Shown one piece after another: positions 25,702 through 34,985 of a stretch of 64,000 bases of DNA. The stretch spans positions 31,823 through 95,822 of the forward strand of contig JBBQWT010000013.1 in the NCBI GenBank assembly GCA_038210375.1, read 5' to 3'. Positions within the stretch are counted from its first letter, which is position 1; the number at the start of each line of letters is the position of its first letter. Under the pieces are notes generated by a model that worked only from the letters and a program-made list of their open reading frames with translations, did no database searches and was not told where the DNA came from. The position numbers and the translations under genes are program-made. This stretch comes from JBBQWT01 sp038210375. GTDB taxonomy: Bacteria; Acidobacteriota; Terriglobia; Terriglobales; Acidobacteriaceae.

Positions 25702-25743
25702 ATTTGAGCGGAAATGTAAAACCAAGCCGCACCATTTCCCGAA

Positions 25744-26337
25744 TCACCCAACGGAATCCAGAACGCGGTAATAACTCTCCCCCGCGCACGACCGGCAAAG
25801 CATGTCTCCCTCGACTGATACTTCCCGCCGGAAGTTGATGCCTTCACCGCATTTCCCACAGAGCACCCGCGGGCTCTTGTACCCGGGGAATTCTTCCGGC
25901 GGGAGGTCCACCGCCACCCGCTGACAATCGAATAATTCGGCATCCGGCATCTCGCGGTAAGCCAGCATCTGCTGCTCCCCGGCGGTGGCCAGCTCAGGAT
26001 GGCGCTCCTGGGCCAGTTGCTTCGATGATTCCCGCGCCACGATCCGGACCGCGTTGCCGGAAGCGATGTCAACGAACGTTGCCGCCATCTTTCCCCAGTC
26101 GCGAAACTTCAGGGCGCGCTTTCCCAGCCGGCAGCCGGTGACAACCATGACCGCGTCGGTGGCGCAGCGATCGATTTCCACGAACGTTACCAATCGCTTG
26201 CGGTCTTTGCCTTGCGGGTCTTCGATGCCGAGCCGGCCCATGCCCAGCATGGCCATGCGGACGCCCAGCACCTGCCCGGCGCAGAGATGGCCGTGGGCGC
26301 GTTCGGCATCGAGCAGGTATTGGTCGAGCGTCTTCAC
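25744..26337 (-). CDS. FmdE-family protein with C-terminal zinc ribbon
   Basis: A 197-residue protein of the FmdE family, named from formylmethanofuran dehydrogenase operons but widespread in bacteria, where its role is unclear. The N-terminal HGHLCAGQVLGVRMAM motif and the central EIDRCATDAVMVVTGCRLGKRAL are diagnostic and supply the conserved Cys/His cluster. The C-terminal CGKCGEGI and CRSCAGE pairs form a zinc ribbon. It starts 3 bp after the stop of the secreted-protein gene at 26341, so the two form an operon. Confidence 0.85.
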   Translation of the reverse strand: MKTLDQYLLDAERAHGHLCAGQVLGVRMAMLGMGRLGIEDPQGKDRKRLVTFVEIDRCATDAVMVVTGCRLGKRALKFRDWGKMAATFVDIASGNAVRIVARESSKQLAQERHPELATAGEQQMLAYREMPDAELFDCQRVAVDLPPEEFPGYKSPRVLCGKCGEGINFRREVSVEGDMLCRSCAGESYYRVLDSVG

Positions 26338-26340
26338 TTT

Positions 26341-27054
26341 TTAATCTTCTTCAGGGTAGGCCCCTTGCGGCGCAATTTCCGCGGAACGTCCGCGCACCAC
26401 AAAAGTCATTTTCTCACCTCCGCGGCCTTCAAAGCTCACCCGCACCGGCTGCCGCTCCCATTTAGGAGGGCCGCACGCGGGCGACTCGTCGCTGGCTTTG
26501 AGCGACGCCAGCGATTTTCGCAATGTAGATTTCTTTCTGCCCGCCTGGGCCACGATGGCAAACGACTTGTCGCCTTCGTCGGACACTCCGCAGTACGCCA
26601 GGTAATCCCTGAACCAGCTTCCGCTCGACAGGAAGGGATCGAAATCGGGGAAATTGAGGGTGGCCACGTGGCCGGTGAGCCGGTCCACGCTCAACCACAC
26701 ACCCGGCTGCCACTTCCAGCGTGGCGCGCCCTTGGCTTCATCGGGCAGCGCGTCGTTCAGGCGGAAGGCGCGCCGCACCACGAAACTGCGGTCGGTGATC
26801 TCGTGCGGGTCGCCGGTGGTGTACTCGCGCATGCGGCCATCCACCACCAGAGGCCGAATCCTGGTCTCGGCTGAATGACTATCTTCGAGGTCGGTGGACC
26901 ACCGCACTTTTTGCCACGCGCCAAAGGTGATGACGTGCGGCTTGCGCGGAGCGGCATTCAGCGCCAGCGGCCATAGACATAAAACCAGAAGCGCCACACC
27001 GGTGGCAGCGAAGCGTTGAACCAGAATCGTTTTCGCGTTCTTATTTGCGAACAA
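26341..27054 (-). CDS. Hypothetical secreted protein
   Basis: A 237-residue exported protein. The start is a TTG at 27054, supported by a GAGGAGG ribosome binding site five to six bases upstream. The signal peptide is FAATGVALLVLCLWPLALNAA, with cleavage probably after NAA. The mature part is Trp- and charge-rich (TFGAWQKVRWSTDLEDS, RWKWQPGVWLSVDRLTG) with no motif I can name. It is in an operon with the FmdE-like gene. Confidence 0.7.
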   Translation of the reverse strand: MFANKNAKTILVQRFAATGVALLVLCLWPLALNAAPRKPHVITFGAWQKVRWSTDLEDSHSAETRIRPLVVDGRMREYTTGDPHEITDRSFVVRRAFRLNDALPDEAKGAPRWKWQPGVWLSVDRLTGHVATLNFPDFDPFLSSGSWFRDYLAYCGVSDEGDKSFAIVAQAGRKKSTLRKSLASLKASDESPACGPPKWERQPVRVSFEGRGGEKMTFVVRGRSAEIAPQGAYPEED

Positions 27055-27190
27055 AGTTTCCTCCTCGGCCAGATCCCCCCGCCGGCGCCTGCCGCGCGGG
27101 CTTATCGCAAGCAGTCTAGGGGAAGAAGCCTGTTACTAAACATAAAAGTGTTTTACAGTGCTGTTTGCGGAATTATCGTCTTCGCCCACC

Positions 27191-27949
27191 ATGGCAGCCC
27201 ATCAATACAGCATCGTGATCCCGGCATTCAACGAAACCGAACGCATTGGCAGGGCGCTGGATCTCATCGTGGAGTGGGTAGGCCGGGAGGGCCTGGCCGC
27301 CGAAATCATCGTGGTGGACGATGGCTCGCGAGATACCACCGCGGAGATCGTCCGGGAATACGCGGCCCGCCATCCCATCATCCGGCTAGTTTCCAACCCG
27401 GGAAACCGCGGCAAGGGATACAGCGTGCGCCACGGCATGCGCGAGGCCACCGGCGACGTGCTGCTGTTCACCGATGCCGACCTGTCTGCTCCCATCACCG
27501 AGGCGGCGAAACTCTTTTGCGAAATTGAAGCCGGCGCCGGCGTGGCCATCGGTTCACGCTGGCTGCAACGAGCGACCCAGACCACGCGCCAGCCGCTCTA
27601 TCGCCAACTGGGCGGACGGCTCTTCAACTTATACCTGTGCGTGGTGCTGAACCTGCCGTTCAAAGACACCCAGTGCGGGTTCAAGGCGTTCAGCCGCCCC
27701 GCCGCCGATGCGTTATTTGCGGCTCAACTGGTGGAAGGCTGGGGATTCGACCCGGAGCTGCTGTACCTGGCGCGGCATTGGGGGTTCCCCATCGTGGAAG
27801 TCCCGGTGCAGTGGGCGAACGACGCCCGCTCCAAGATCAATCCTTACGTGGATGGCCTGAAAATCGTGGCCGACATTTCAGCGGTTCGCTGGAACGCGCT
27901 GACCGGCAGGTATCCTGCCCGGCCAGGAACCGCTAGACCAGGGCCTTAG
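27191..27949 (+). CDS. Dolichyl-phosphate-type family 2 glycosyltransferase
   Basis: A 252-residue GT2 enzyme of the dolichyl-phosphate glucosyl/mannosyltransferase (DPM1/ALG5-like) group, transferring a sugar from a nucleotide sugar to a polyprenyl phosphate at the cytoplasmic side of the inner membrane. Motifs: YSIVIPAFNETERIG, EIIVVDDGSRDTT, the metal-binding FTDADLSAPI, and DTQCGFKAFSR. The GWGFDPELLYLAR block near residue 185 is typical. There is no membrane segment. The start at 27191 is preferred to 27158. Its end overlaps the end of the convergent receiver gene by 17 bp. Confidence 0.9.
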   Translation: MAAHQYSIVIPAFNETERIGRALDLIVEWVGREGLAAEIIVVDDGSRDTTAEIVREYAARHPIIRLVSNPGNRGKGYSVRHGMREATGDVLLFTDADLSAPITEAAKLFCEIEAGAGVAIGSRWLQRATQTTRQPLYRQLGGRLFNLYLCVVLNLPFKDTQCGFKAFSRPAADALFAAQLVEGWGFDPELLYLARHWGFPIVEVPVQWANDARSKINPYVDGLKIVADISAVRWNALTGRYPARPGTARPGP

Positions 27950-28325
27950 TCAGCCGCTCCAGGATGTAGCGCGGGTGCACGGGCTTGGCGATCATCTCAA
28001 AACTTTCGCCCTGTTCGCGCGCGTTTGCCAGCAGGTCGGCGGTGGTGGCCATGCCGGAAAACAGCAGGATGTGGCAATCCGGACAGATCTTGCGGATCTG
28101 CATCGCCGCCTCGACCCCGTTCAAGTCGGGCATCATCACATCGGTCAGCACCAAGTCGGGACAAAACTTGCGCGAGTACTCCACCGCCTGCAAGCCGCCG
28201 TATGCCGCCTCAGCCTCGTAGTTGTTACGGTTCAGGATCACCGCTAGCATATCGGCGATAGGACGCTCATCGTCCACTACTAATATTCTGTGCTTCCCGT
28301 TTACTTTATGATTGCTGGTCGCCAA
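27933..28325 (-). CDS. Single-domain response regulator (REC only)
   Basis: A 130-residue receiver if started at the TTG at 28325, which is preceded by AAAGGGG; longer in-frame starts to 28421 add a non-conserved, partly hydrophobic stretch. Acidic pocket ILVVDDERP, phosphoacceptor Asp62 in LVLTDVMMPDLNG, Ser in LLFSGM, and the conserved Lys-Pro in MIAKPVHP are all intact. No partner kinase is near. It converges on the glycosyltransferase gene with a 17-bp overlap. Confidence 0.85.
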   Translation of the reverse strand: MATSNHKVNGKHRILVVDDERPIADMLAVILNRNNYEAEAAYGGLQAVEYSRKFCPDLVLTDVMMPDLNGVEAAMQIRKICPDCHILLFSGMATTADLLANAREQGESFEMIAKPVHPRYILERLTKALV

Positions 28326-28537
28326 CCTGCACCCCTTTAGAGAATATAACTCTTCAATAATACCCAAATACAGTCCCCGCACTGCTATTACTAAAGTAAT
28401 TATCCATGCGCTCGCTGCCATCGCCGAGGCAAGCCGGCTTGAAAACCGTTACGGTGAGGGGGGATGGCTTTGCGGCATTGCAAAAATATAGTTTGTGCGG
28501 AAAGCTCGTCGGTACGGTTCCGCGGTGAAACGTATAT

Positions 28538-30106
28538 TTATTGTGGATTGAAACCCGTGCCCCCGGGCCGCGACACCGCCGAAATCACGTATTCGGGATA
28601 GGCTGAGATTCCATGCTCATGCAGATCGAGGCCGTACAATTCGCCCTGTTCTGATACCCGCAAAGTTCCAGTTGCGTTCACCGCATACATCACCGCCAGC
28701 GAGACCGCGAATGTGGTCAACGTAATGGCCGCGCTGCCGATGGCCTGCGCCGCCAGCAGTTTCGTCCCCCCGCCATAAAACAATCCTTTCAGGGCCGCCG
28801 AGTTGTCCGGCGCAATCGGGCCGGTCGAGCCATAGCGCCCGCAGGCAAATAATCCCAGGGAAAGCGTTCCCCAGATGCCGCAGAAGCCATGCACCGGCAC
28901 CGCGCCGATGGGGTCATCGATGCGCAGCCATTCCAGCAGCTCGACGCCCAGAATGACCAGGATGCCGGCCACGCCGCCCAGCACAATCGAGCCCACCGGG
29001 GTGACCCAGTAACAGGGAGCGGTAATGGCCACCAGGCCGGCGAGAAATCCGTTAGTGGTGAAGCTGGCATCCCACTTGCGCGACGAGCGGTACGACCAGA
29101 ACAGCGCGGTCAATCCCGCGGCGCATGCCGCCAGGGTGGTATTGGCGGCCACCCGTCCGATCCCTTCGAAATCCATGGCCGACAGGGTGCTGCCGGGGTT
29201 GAATCCGTACCAGCCAAACCACAGCAACAAGCCGCCGCACACCGCGATGGTGAGGTCGTGGGGCTGCATGGGAGCGCCGCCGTCGCGCTTGAACCTTCTG
29301 CCCAGCCGCGGGCCGAGGACGATGGTTCCCGCCAGCGCCACAAATCCCCCGATGGTGTGCACCACCGTGGACCCGGCAAAATCGTGGAAGCCTGTCCCCA
29401 GCGCCGGCAGCAGGTGGCCTTCGCTGCCCATGACAGCCAGCCAGCCGTCGGGCCCCCACGCCCAATGGCCGATGATGGGATAGATAAAGCCGGAAACCGC
29501 CACGCTATACAGCAGGTCCCCCACGAAACCGGTGCGGCCGATCATGGCGCCCGAGGTGATGGTCGAGCAGGTGTCGGCGAAGGCGAACTGGAAAAGCCAG
29601 AACGCCATAAAGGCCACGCCGGTGGTTTCATAGGTGGCGGGAACTCCCTGCAGAAAAAACCAGTGGTAGCCGATGAACCCGTTGCCGTGGCTGAACATGA
29701 AGGCGAAGCCGAAGGCAAAAAAAAGCAGTCCGCACAAACAGGTATCGACCACGCATTCCATGAGCACGTTCACGGTTTCGCGCGAGCGGCAGAAACCGGC
29801 CTCCAGCATGGTGAAACCCACTTGCATGCCGAAGACCAGGAAGGCGGCGATCAGGGTCCACGCGGTATTCAGCGGGTTCACGATGTCAGCGGCTTTGACG
29901 TCAGGCGCGGCGGCGTAAACCTTGCTGAAGAAGACATAGGAGACCGCCGACATGGCCGCCAGCAGCAGAGCCACTCCCAGCATCTTGCCGGCAATCAGCA
30001 ATAGGGCGTGCCGGCGCCATTCGGGATGCCGCAGGCGCTCCGCCATCCGGGAGAATTTCTGCGATAAAGATAAAGTCCTCCGGCCCCGCGCCCTGGCAGA
30101 CTTCAC
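28538..30106 (-). CDS. amt: Ammonium transporter (Amt family)
   Basis: A 522-residue inner-membrane ammonium channel. The GTG at 30106 follows GGAGGAG with a four-base spacing and is preferred to a TTG at 30121. After a basic N terminus and a hydrophobic signal or first helix (about 35-55), the Amt core follows: NTAWTLIAAFLVFGMQVGFTMLEAGFCR, FAFADTCSTITSGAM, FHDFAGSTVVHTIGG with the pore His, and VPVHGFCGIWGTLSLG with the twin pore His. A Gly-rich C-terminal tail of about 30 residues (LDLHEHGISAYPEYVISA) is the usual PII-interaction region. glnB and glnD lie 1.5 kb away on the other strand, separated by REP elements, consistent with one nitrogen-control locus. Confidence 0.94.
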   Translation of the reverse strand: MKSARARGRRTLSLSQKFSRMAERLRHPEWRRHALLLIAGKMLGVALLLAAMSAVSYVFFSKVYAAAPDVKAADIVNPLNTAWTLIAAFLVFGMQVGFTMLEAGFCRSRETVNVLMECVVDTCLCGLLFFAFGFAFMFSHGNGFIGYHWFFLQGVPATYETTGVAFMAFWLFQFAFADTCSTITSGAMIGRTGFVGDLLYSVAVSGFIYPIIGHWAWGPDGWLAVMGSEGHLLPALGTGFHDFAGSTVVHTIGGFVALAGTIVLGPRLGRRFKRDGGAPMQPHDLTIAVCGGLLLWFGWYGFNPGSTLSAMDFEGIGRVAANTTLAACAAGLTALFWSYRSSRKWDASFTTNGFLAGLVAITAPCYWVTPVGSIVLGGVAGILVILGVELLEWLRIDDPIGAVPVHGFCGIWGTLSLGLFACGRYGSTGPIAPDNSAALKGLFYGGGTKLLAAQAIGSAAITLTTFAVSLAVMYAVNATGTLRVSEQGELYGLDLHEHGISAYPEYVISAVSRPGGTGFNPQ

Positions 30107-30335
30107 AAAACTCCTCCACAAGAATTTGCATTCCTCAGCTCAGGTAAAAACCGCGATGAGCCCGCGGAAGATCTTTCTCGCCGATGTTTGCAATGTATCG
30201 CGCGGTCACGAACAGTTCCTAACGCATATTTGCAATGACGTTTATCAAATTAATTTATGGGAGCAGTGCGGTCGCGCAACGAGTCAAGGCTTTTCGGGTG
30301 GGGCTTTCGGATCGGTTTATTTGGGGAAGTGAGTT

Positions 30336-30531
30336 TGCTCTTCGGTGGAAGCGGCGGCCTTCAGAGTCTGTGTCACAAGCAGGGCGCCGAATTTAGGAGT
30401 TTTTGTTCTTCGGTGGAAGCAGCGGCCTTCAGGCCGCTGAATGGATGCCCTTAAGAATTACGGCTTCAGCCGCTGTGACGAGTAGGGAATTGAGTCGCGA
30501 AACCGCATCCGCAGAGGATAAGATTACCGCC
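30336..30531. repeat. REP units upstream of the RAYT gene
   Basis: A partial unit (30336-30368) and a full left unit (30369-30483) with TTCGGTGGAAGCAGCGG, CCTTCAGGCCGCTGAAT and GGCTTCAGCCGC. The same left unit occurs at 15493 and 31156. Palindromes of this kind are the substrates of RAYT transposases. Confidence 0.8.
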
Positions 30532-30996
30532 ATGTCATCCCAGGGTCGCAGGACTTTCTTTGTAACCTCCGTGACCCACGAACGCCGGCCAATTTTTGCT
30601 TCGGAAAGACTCGCATCGCTCTTTTTGGAAGTCGTGCAGCGCAATCGCGAGCTCAATCACTTCTTGTTACATGAAATCGTACTAATGCCTGACCACTTTC
30701 ATCTCCTGATCACACCCGCCCCCAATATTTCTCTGGAGAAAGTCATGCAGCTGATAAAGGGTGGCTATTCATTTCGGCAGAAAAAGGAAATGCGCTCCAA
30801 GCTTGCGGTTTGGCAGCGCGGATTCAAAGAACATCGGATCAAAGACAGCGGCGATTACGCCGTCCATCGTAGCTACATCCGTAATAATCCGGTGCGGACT
30901 GGTTTAGCTGCGTCTCCCGATAAATATCCGTACTGTTCGGCCCACACCGCAATCAAAATTGACGCGGCGCCACCGGGGCTGAAGCCCAAATCATAA
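30532..30996 (+). CDS. REP-associated tyrosine transposase (RAYT, Y1 family)
   Basis: A 154-residue single-strand DNA nuclease/transposase of the TnpA_REP type. The HUH motif is MPDHFHLLI (His55 and His57), and the probable nucleophile is Tyr115 in VHRSYIRNNPVRTGL. The protein would nick and join REP hairpins. The ATG at 30532 is chosen because the upstream in-frame part is REP sequence. The last eleven residues and the stop codon are encoded by the beginning of the right-hand REP unit (CCGGGGCTGAAGCCC), so gene and repeat are physically fused. It lies alone between amt and glnB, flanked by cognate repeats on both sides. Confidence 0.88.
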   Translation: MSSQGRRTFFVTSVTHERRPIFASERLASLFLEVVQRNRELNHFLLHEIVLMPDHFHLLITPAPNISLEKVMQLIKGGYSFRQKKEMRSKLAVWQRGFKEHRIKDSGDYAVHRSYIRNNPVRTGLAASPDKYPYCSAHTAIKIDAAPPGLKPKS

Positions 30997-31110
30997 AGAT
31001 CCCTATTCAGTGGGCTGAAGCCCACTGCTTCCACCGAAATGCAAAAGATGTAGGAGTCTTGGCTTTGACCCAGACTCTCAACGCCTCTGTTTCCACCGAA
31101 AAATAAAAAC
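30969..31110. repeat. Right REP unit at the end of the RAYT gene
   Basis: Contains CCGGGGCTGAAGCCCAAATC, then CAGTGGGCTGAAGCCCACTG and CTTCCACCGAAATGC. It overlaps the last 28 bp of the transposase gene. Related copies are at 15733 and 31366. Confidence 0.8.
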
Positions 31111-31155
31111 TGACTTCCAACCTAAACGCGGCTATTTTCAGCGGACTCAAGAGTT

Positions 31156-31505
31156 TGTGTCACGACCAGGGCGCCGAATTCAGGAGTTTTTGTTCTTCGG
31201 TGGAAGCGGCGGCCTTCAGGCCGCTGAATGGATGCCCTTAAGAATGACGGCTTCAGCCGCTGTGACGAGAATCAAATGCGAGACTCAAAATAAGGCGCTG
31301 AGCGCGGTTCGACACTTTGCGTGGCCAAGATTGCTACTAAACGCGGCGCGTTCCCCTGTAAGCACTCTCCACCGGGGCTAAAGCCGAAATCATAAAGATC
31401 GCCATTCAGTGGACTGAAGCCCACTGCTTCCACCGAAATGCAAAAGAGTGTGAGAGTCTTGGTTTTGACCCAAGCCCTGAAGGCCGCTGTTTCCACCGAA
31501 AAACA
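31156..31505. repeat. REP pair without transposase
   Basis: Left unit about 31156-31269 and right unit about 31366-31505, in the same arrangement as the RAYT-containing element but with about 100 bp of unrelated sequence in between. It is a non-autonomous derivative directly adjoining the RAYT element. Confidence 0.8.
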
Positions 31506-31664
31506 AAACCCGCTTTTCCGCCGCCTGTTTTAACTACCCTCGCGACGCGCTCAATCCGCTACGGTTTCGCTTATGCCGGCCATAGATTAAATTTGTTGGA
31601 CGGCCCGCGGTCATGGAGATAGGGTTGGATTTAATGCCGCGCGTCCCATGCAGGGAGAGATCGT

Positions 31665-32003
31665 ATGGTGAAGGTCGAAGCAATCATCCAGCCCTCGAAG
31701 TTCGAAGCAGTCAAAGAGGCGCTGCACGAGCTGGGCGTGGAGGGAATGACGGTCACCGACGTTCGCGGGCACGGCCGCCAGAAAGGCCACACCGAACGCT
31801 ACCGGGGAAGCGAATACACCGTCGATCTCGTCCCCAAGGTGAAGATCGAGCTGTTTTTATCCGACGAGCTGGCCGAGCCCGCCATGGCCGCCATCGTGAA
31901 AGCCGCCCGCACCGGAAAAATTGGCGACGGCAAAGTTTTCCTTTCCAAAGTGGAAGACGCAATCCGAATCCGCAATGACGAACGCGGCAAGGGGGCGCTA
32001 TAG
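31665..32003 (+). CDS. glnB: Nitrogen regulatory protein PII
   Basis: A 112-residue PII trimer subunit that senses 2-oxoglutarate, ATP and ADP and controls nitrogen enzymes and Amt. The uridylylation loop is intact: Tyr51 in ERYRGSEYTVDLVPKVK. The B-loop GKIGDGKVFLS and C-terminal RIRNDERGKGAL are typical. The start ATG follows GGGAGAG. It is 41 bp before glnD, the enzyme that would modify Tyr51. The ancestral neighbour is probably amt, now separated by REP elements. Confidence 0.95.
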   Translation: MVKVEAIIQPSKFEAVKEALHELGVEGMTVTDVRGHGRQKGHTERYRGSEYTVDLVPKVKIELFLSDELAEPAMAAIVKAARTGKIGDGKVFLSKVEDAIRIRNDERGKGAL

Positions 32004-32044
32004 GCGCCGAGCCCCTGTCAGCGCCGGCGGGGCGGGACGGAGGA

Positions 32045-34681
32045 ATGATGGCGGCCGCCCACTCAGGCCCTTTGCAGCTCTACGTTGCGCAGACCAATGC
32101 CATCGGCCTGGGATTTGAAAATCACAGCCAGGGCGTCGCAACCGTAAGCCAGCTGGCCGAAGCCGCCGGCCGCCTGGCCATCGCGCTCTTCGATAACCTC
32201 GAGGGCGCAGGTCTCGGCGCGGCAAAGGATTTCTGCTTGGTCGCGCTCGGTGGCCTGGGACGCGGCGTTCTGTTTCCCTACTCCGACATCGATCTTCTCT
32301 TTCTGTGCGCCGATCGCCGCGTCGAAGAGCGCCACCAGGAACATATCGCCGAACTGTGCCGCACGATGTGGGACCTGCAGCTGCGCGTGAGCCCCACCAC
32401 CCGCACCCTCGATGAATGCAGCCACCTGCACCGCGACAATCTGGAATTCAATATCGCGTTGCTGGATTCCCGTTTTCTCACCGGCGATGCCACGCTGTTC
32501 GCCCGGTTGCATGACCAGATCATTCCCCAACTGGTCGCCCGCGAGCGCTCCGAGCTGGTGCAGAACCTTTCCGACATGACCCGCCAGCGCCACCAGCGCA
32601 ACGGCAACACCATCTTTCATCTTGAACCCAGCATCAAAGACGTTCCCGGCGGCCTGCGCGATTACAACGTCTCCTATTGGCTGGCCCTGATCCAAAGCCT
32701 GACCCAAAGCCGCGACTGGCCGCCCGCGGAGTCGCTACTGCTCACCCAAATCGGCCCCGAACCCGGCCGCGCCTTCGAGTTCTTCGCCGCCACCCGCTGT
32801 TTTCTGCACTATCGTCACGGACGCGATAACAACCTGCTCACCTATGAGCTGCAGGACGAGGCCGCGGCGCTGAGCATCGGCGCCGGCGCTGAGGAACGCC
32901 TCGAAACCGCCGACTGGATGCGGAATTATTTTCGCCATGCCCGCTGCATCCAGCGCATGACCACCCATTTTCTCGAGGACATGCCGCCGGCGCGTTCGTC
33001 ACTGTATTCGCTCTACGAAGGCTGGCGATCGCGTCTCTCCAACGCCGAGTTCTCGGTGGTCCGCGGACGCATCTATCTGCGGCAGCCCGCCGCGCTCAAC
33101 TCGGCCGCCGCCGTGCTCGACCTCTTCGAGTTTGTCGCGCGGCACGGCCTGCCCATCAGCCGGGAAGCTGAGACCCAGTCCGCCAGTGCGCTGGCCCAGA
33201 GCCACGGTTCCTGGACGCAATTTCCCGGCCTGTGGCTTCAATTCTGCCGCATCCTGGTGCTGCCCTTCGCCGCGCAGGCTCTCCGGGGAATGCACGAGGC
33301 GGGATTGCTAAGCGCTTTTTTCCCCGAGTTCGAGGCCATCGATTCGCTGGTCATCCGCGATTTTTACCATCGCTATACGGTGGACGAGCATTCGTTGATG
33401 GCCATCGACAACCTCGCCCGGCTGCACCAGCCGGAAACCGATGTGGAGCGCCGCTACCAGGAGATACTTTCCGCGCTGCAACAGCCCGAGCTGTTGTTCT
33501 TCGCGCTGCTATTTCACGACGTAGGCAAGGGCATGGCAACCGGCGATCACGTGCAGGGCAGCGTGCAGGCCTTGCAGGCCGCGATGGCCAGGATGAATGT
33601 AGATGGCCCCGAGCGGGAAGCGGTGCGCTTCCTGATTGCCAGTCACCTGGAAATGTCGAGCACGCTGCTGCGCCGCGATATTTTCGATCCTGAAACCGTG
33701 CGGGAGTTCGCCAGGAAGGTAGGCTCGCAGCAATCGTTGAAAATGCTGACCCTGCTGACCTACGCCGATTTCAAGTCGGTCAACCCCGAGGCCTTGACCC
33801 CATGGAAGGCCGAAACCCTGTGGCAACTCTATGCCGCCACCACCAACCACTTGAACCGCAGCCTCGACGACGACCGCTTAAGCAAGGATTCATTTCCCCC
33901 GGAGCAGGCTGCCACGGCGCTGGGGCTTCTAAACGAGGTACTGGCGCTGTTAGACACCGCCGCCGACGCGGCCGCGCTGCGAAAGTTTCTAGCCGGCCTC
34001 CCCGCGCGCTATTTGAAGATGCATTCCCCCGCCGAGATCGCCCAGCATTATGTGATGGCGCAATGGATGGAAACCGGCTCCGCATCGGTGAAAGTGGTAA
34101 AAGTTCGCGACCTATACCGGCTCACGGTGGTGACCGCCGACCGCCCGCAACTGTTCGCCGCCATAGCCGGCGCCATCGCCGCCTGGGGCATGAACATAGT
34201 CAAGGCTAACGCGTTCAGTAATTCCGCGGGCGTGGTCCTCGACACGTTTCATTTCAGCGACCGCTTCAACACCCTGGATTTGAATCCCTCTGAGCGGACG
34301 AGGTTCGAGCACAGCCTGATCGAAGTAATTGAAGGCAGCGCCAGCCTGGCCACGCTGATGGCCTCAAGGCCCGCCGGCAACCCTGCGGCCAGGCAGAAGG
34401 TCAAAGTGCAAACCCGGATATGGATGGATAACGAGCTCTCCAGCCACAGCACCCTGCTGGAGGTAGTAGCACAAGACCGTCCCGGCCTGCTGCACGATCT
34501 GAACTCCGCCATTTCACAGGCCGGCTGCAATATCGAGGTAGCGCTAATCGATACCGAAGGCCAATCCGCGATCGACGTGTTTTATCTGACTAGCGAGGGA
34601 GAAAAATTACTTGCGGAAAAACAGGACGAATTGCAGCAGGCATTGGTGCTGGCCGCGGAGACCGGTCAAAAAAAGGTGTGA
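32045..34681 (+). CDS. glnD: [Protein-PII] uridylyltransferase/uridylyl-removing enzyme
   Basis: An 878-residue bifunctional nitrogen sensor that adds UMP to PII when glutamine is low and removes it when high. Nucleotidyltransferase motif GGLGRGVLFPYSDIDLL (Asp81, Asp83); an HD hydrolase domain with LLFHDVGKGMATGDH (His491, Asp492); two C-terminal ACT domains (about 689-769 and 802-878) that bind glutamine. Length is normal. The ATG follows GGAGGA. The last ~230 codons and the next ~245 bp are repeated at 36179-37113, so the gene's 3' end was a recombination target, but the copy here is complete. Co-transcribed with glnB. Confidence 0.95.
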   Translation: MMAAAHSGPLQLYVAQTNAIGLGFENHSQGVATVSQLAEAAGRLAIALFDNLEGAGLGAAKDFCLVALGGLGRGVLFPYSDIDLLFLCADRRVEERHQEHIAELCRTMWDLQLRVSPTTRTLDECSHLHRDNLEFNIALLDSRFLTGDATLFARLHDQIIPQLVARERSELVQNLSDMTRQRHQRNGNTIFHLEPSIKDVPGGLRDYNVSYWLALIQSLTQSRDWPPAESLLLTQIGPEPGRAFEFFAATRCFLHYRHGRDNNLLTYELQDEAAALSIGAGAEERLETADWMRNYFRHARCIQRMTTHFLEDMPPARSSLYSLYEGWRSRLSNAEFSVVRGRIYLRQPAALNSAAAVLDLFEFVARHGLPISREAETQSASALAQSHGSWTQFPGLWLQFCRILVLPFAAQALRGMHEAGLLSAFFPEFEAIDSLVIRDFYHRYTVDEHSLMAIDNLARLHQPETDVERRYQEILSALQQPELLFFALLFHDVGKGMATGDHVQGSVQALQAAMARMNVDGPEREAVRFLIASHLEMSSTLLRRDIFDPETVREFARKVGSQQSLKMLTLLTYADFKSVNPEALTPWKAETLWQLYAATTNHLNRSLDDDRLSKDSFPPEQAATALGLLNEVLALLDTAADAAALRKFLAGLPARYLKMHSPAEIAQHYVMAQWMETGSASVKVVKVRDLYRLTVVTADRPQLFAAIAGAIAAWGMNIVKANAFSNSAGVVLDTFHFSDRFNTLDLNPSERTRFEHSLIEVIEGSASLATLMASRPAGNPAARQKVKVQTRIWMDNELSSHSTLLEVVAQDRPGLLHDLNSAISQAGCNIEVALIDTEGQSAIDVFYLTSEGEKLLAEKQDELQQALVLAAETGQKKV

Positions 34682-34925
34682 TCCAGCAGGAAGTGCGGTG
34701 CGGAAGATGGGTTCAATTTAATCAGCGAAACGCGCCAGCTTTCGGTCTTTGTTTGGGCGACGATGGTTCTCTTGATGATTCGCGGTTGAATGTAAGCCCC
34801 AACAATCTTAAGAAGTCGCTTGAGACACCCTCAATAAGCGAAAACCCCTATCCCTGTCATCCTGGAGCGAGCTCTCGTTTCTTGTTTGAGCGAAGGACCT
34901 TGCGTTTTGTTTTGATGGTTTGAGG
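33990..34925 (+). repeat. ~0.93-kb direct repeat, copy 1 (glnD 3' end plus spacer)
   Basis: From about 33990 (…AGCCGGCCTCCCCG…) through the end of glnD to about 34925 this sequence is repeated at 36179-37113 at a constant offset of about 2189 bp. The spacer portion includes a family A repeat unit (34803-34920). The encoded ACT-domain parts differ at roughly two dozen of about 220 residues by my reading. Confidence 0.92.
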
Positions 34926-34931
34926 ATATAT

Positions 34932-34985
34932 ACCGAAATTAGGCAATTTATCAATTTTATGTAATTTCCCTAATATTGGTATAAT
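34932..34985 (+). promoter_or_regulatory. AT-rich palindromic promoter of the AAA+ ATPase gene
   Basis: A perfect -10 box TATAAT (34980-34985) ends five bases before the ATG at 34991, which predicts transcription starting at or next to the start codon, so a leaderless mRNA. An imperfect palindrome, ACCGAAATTAGG (34932-34943) and CCTAATATTGGT (34969-34980; 10 of 12 positions pair), covers the -35 region and touches the -10 box. This looks like an operator for repression. No ribosome binding site is present. Confidence 0.6.

Noticed and set aside
30122..30260. A sigma54 promoter upstream of amt
   Set aside because: A TTGCA-like -12 element can be found but no GG at the matching -24 position.
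30403..30531. N-terminal extension of the RAYT protein
   Set aside because: The extra residues are translated REP sequence; the transposase domain starts at the ATG at 30532.
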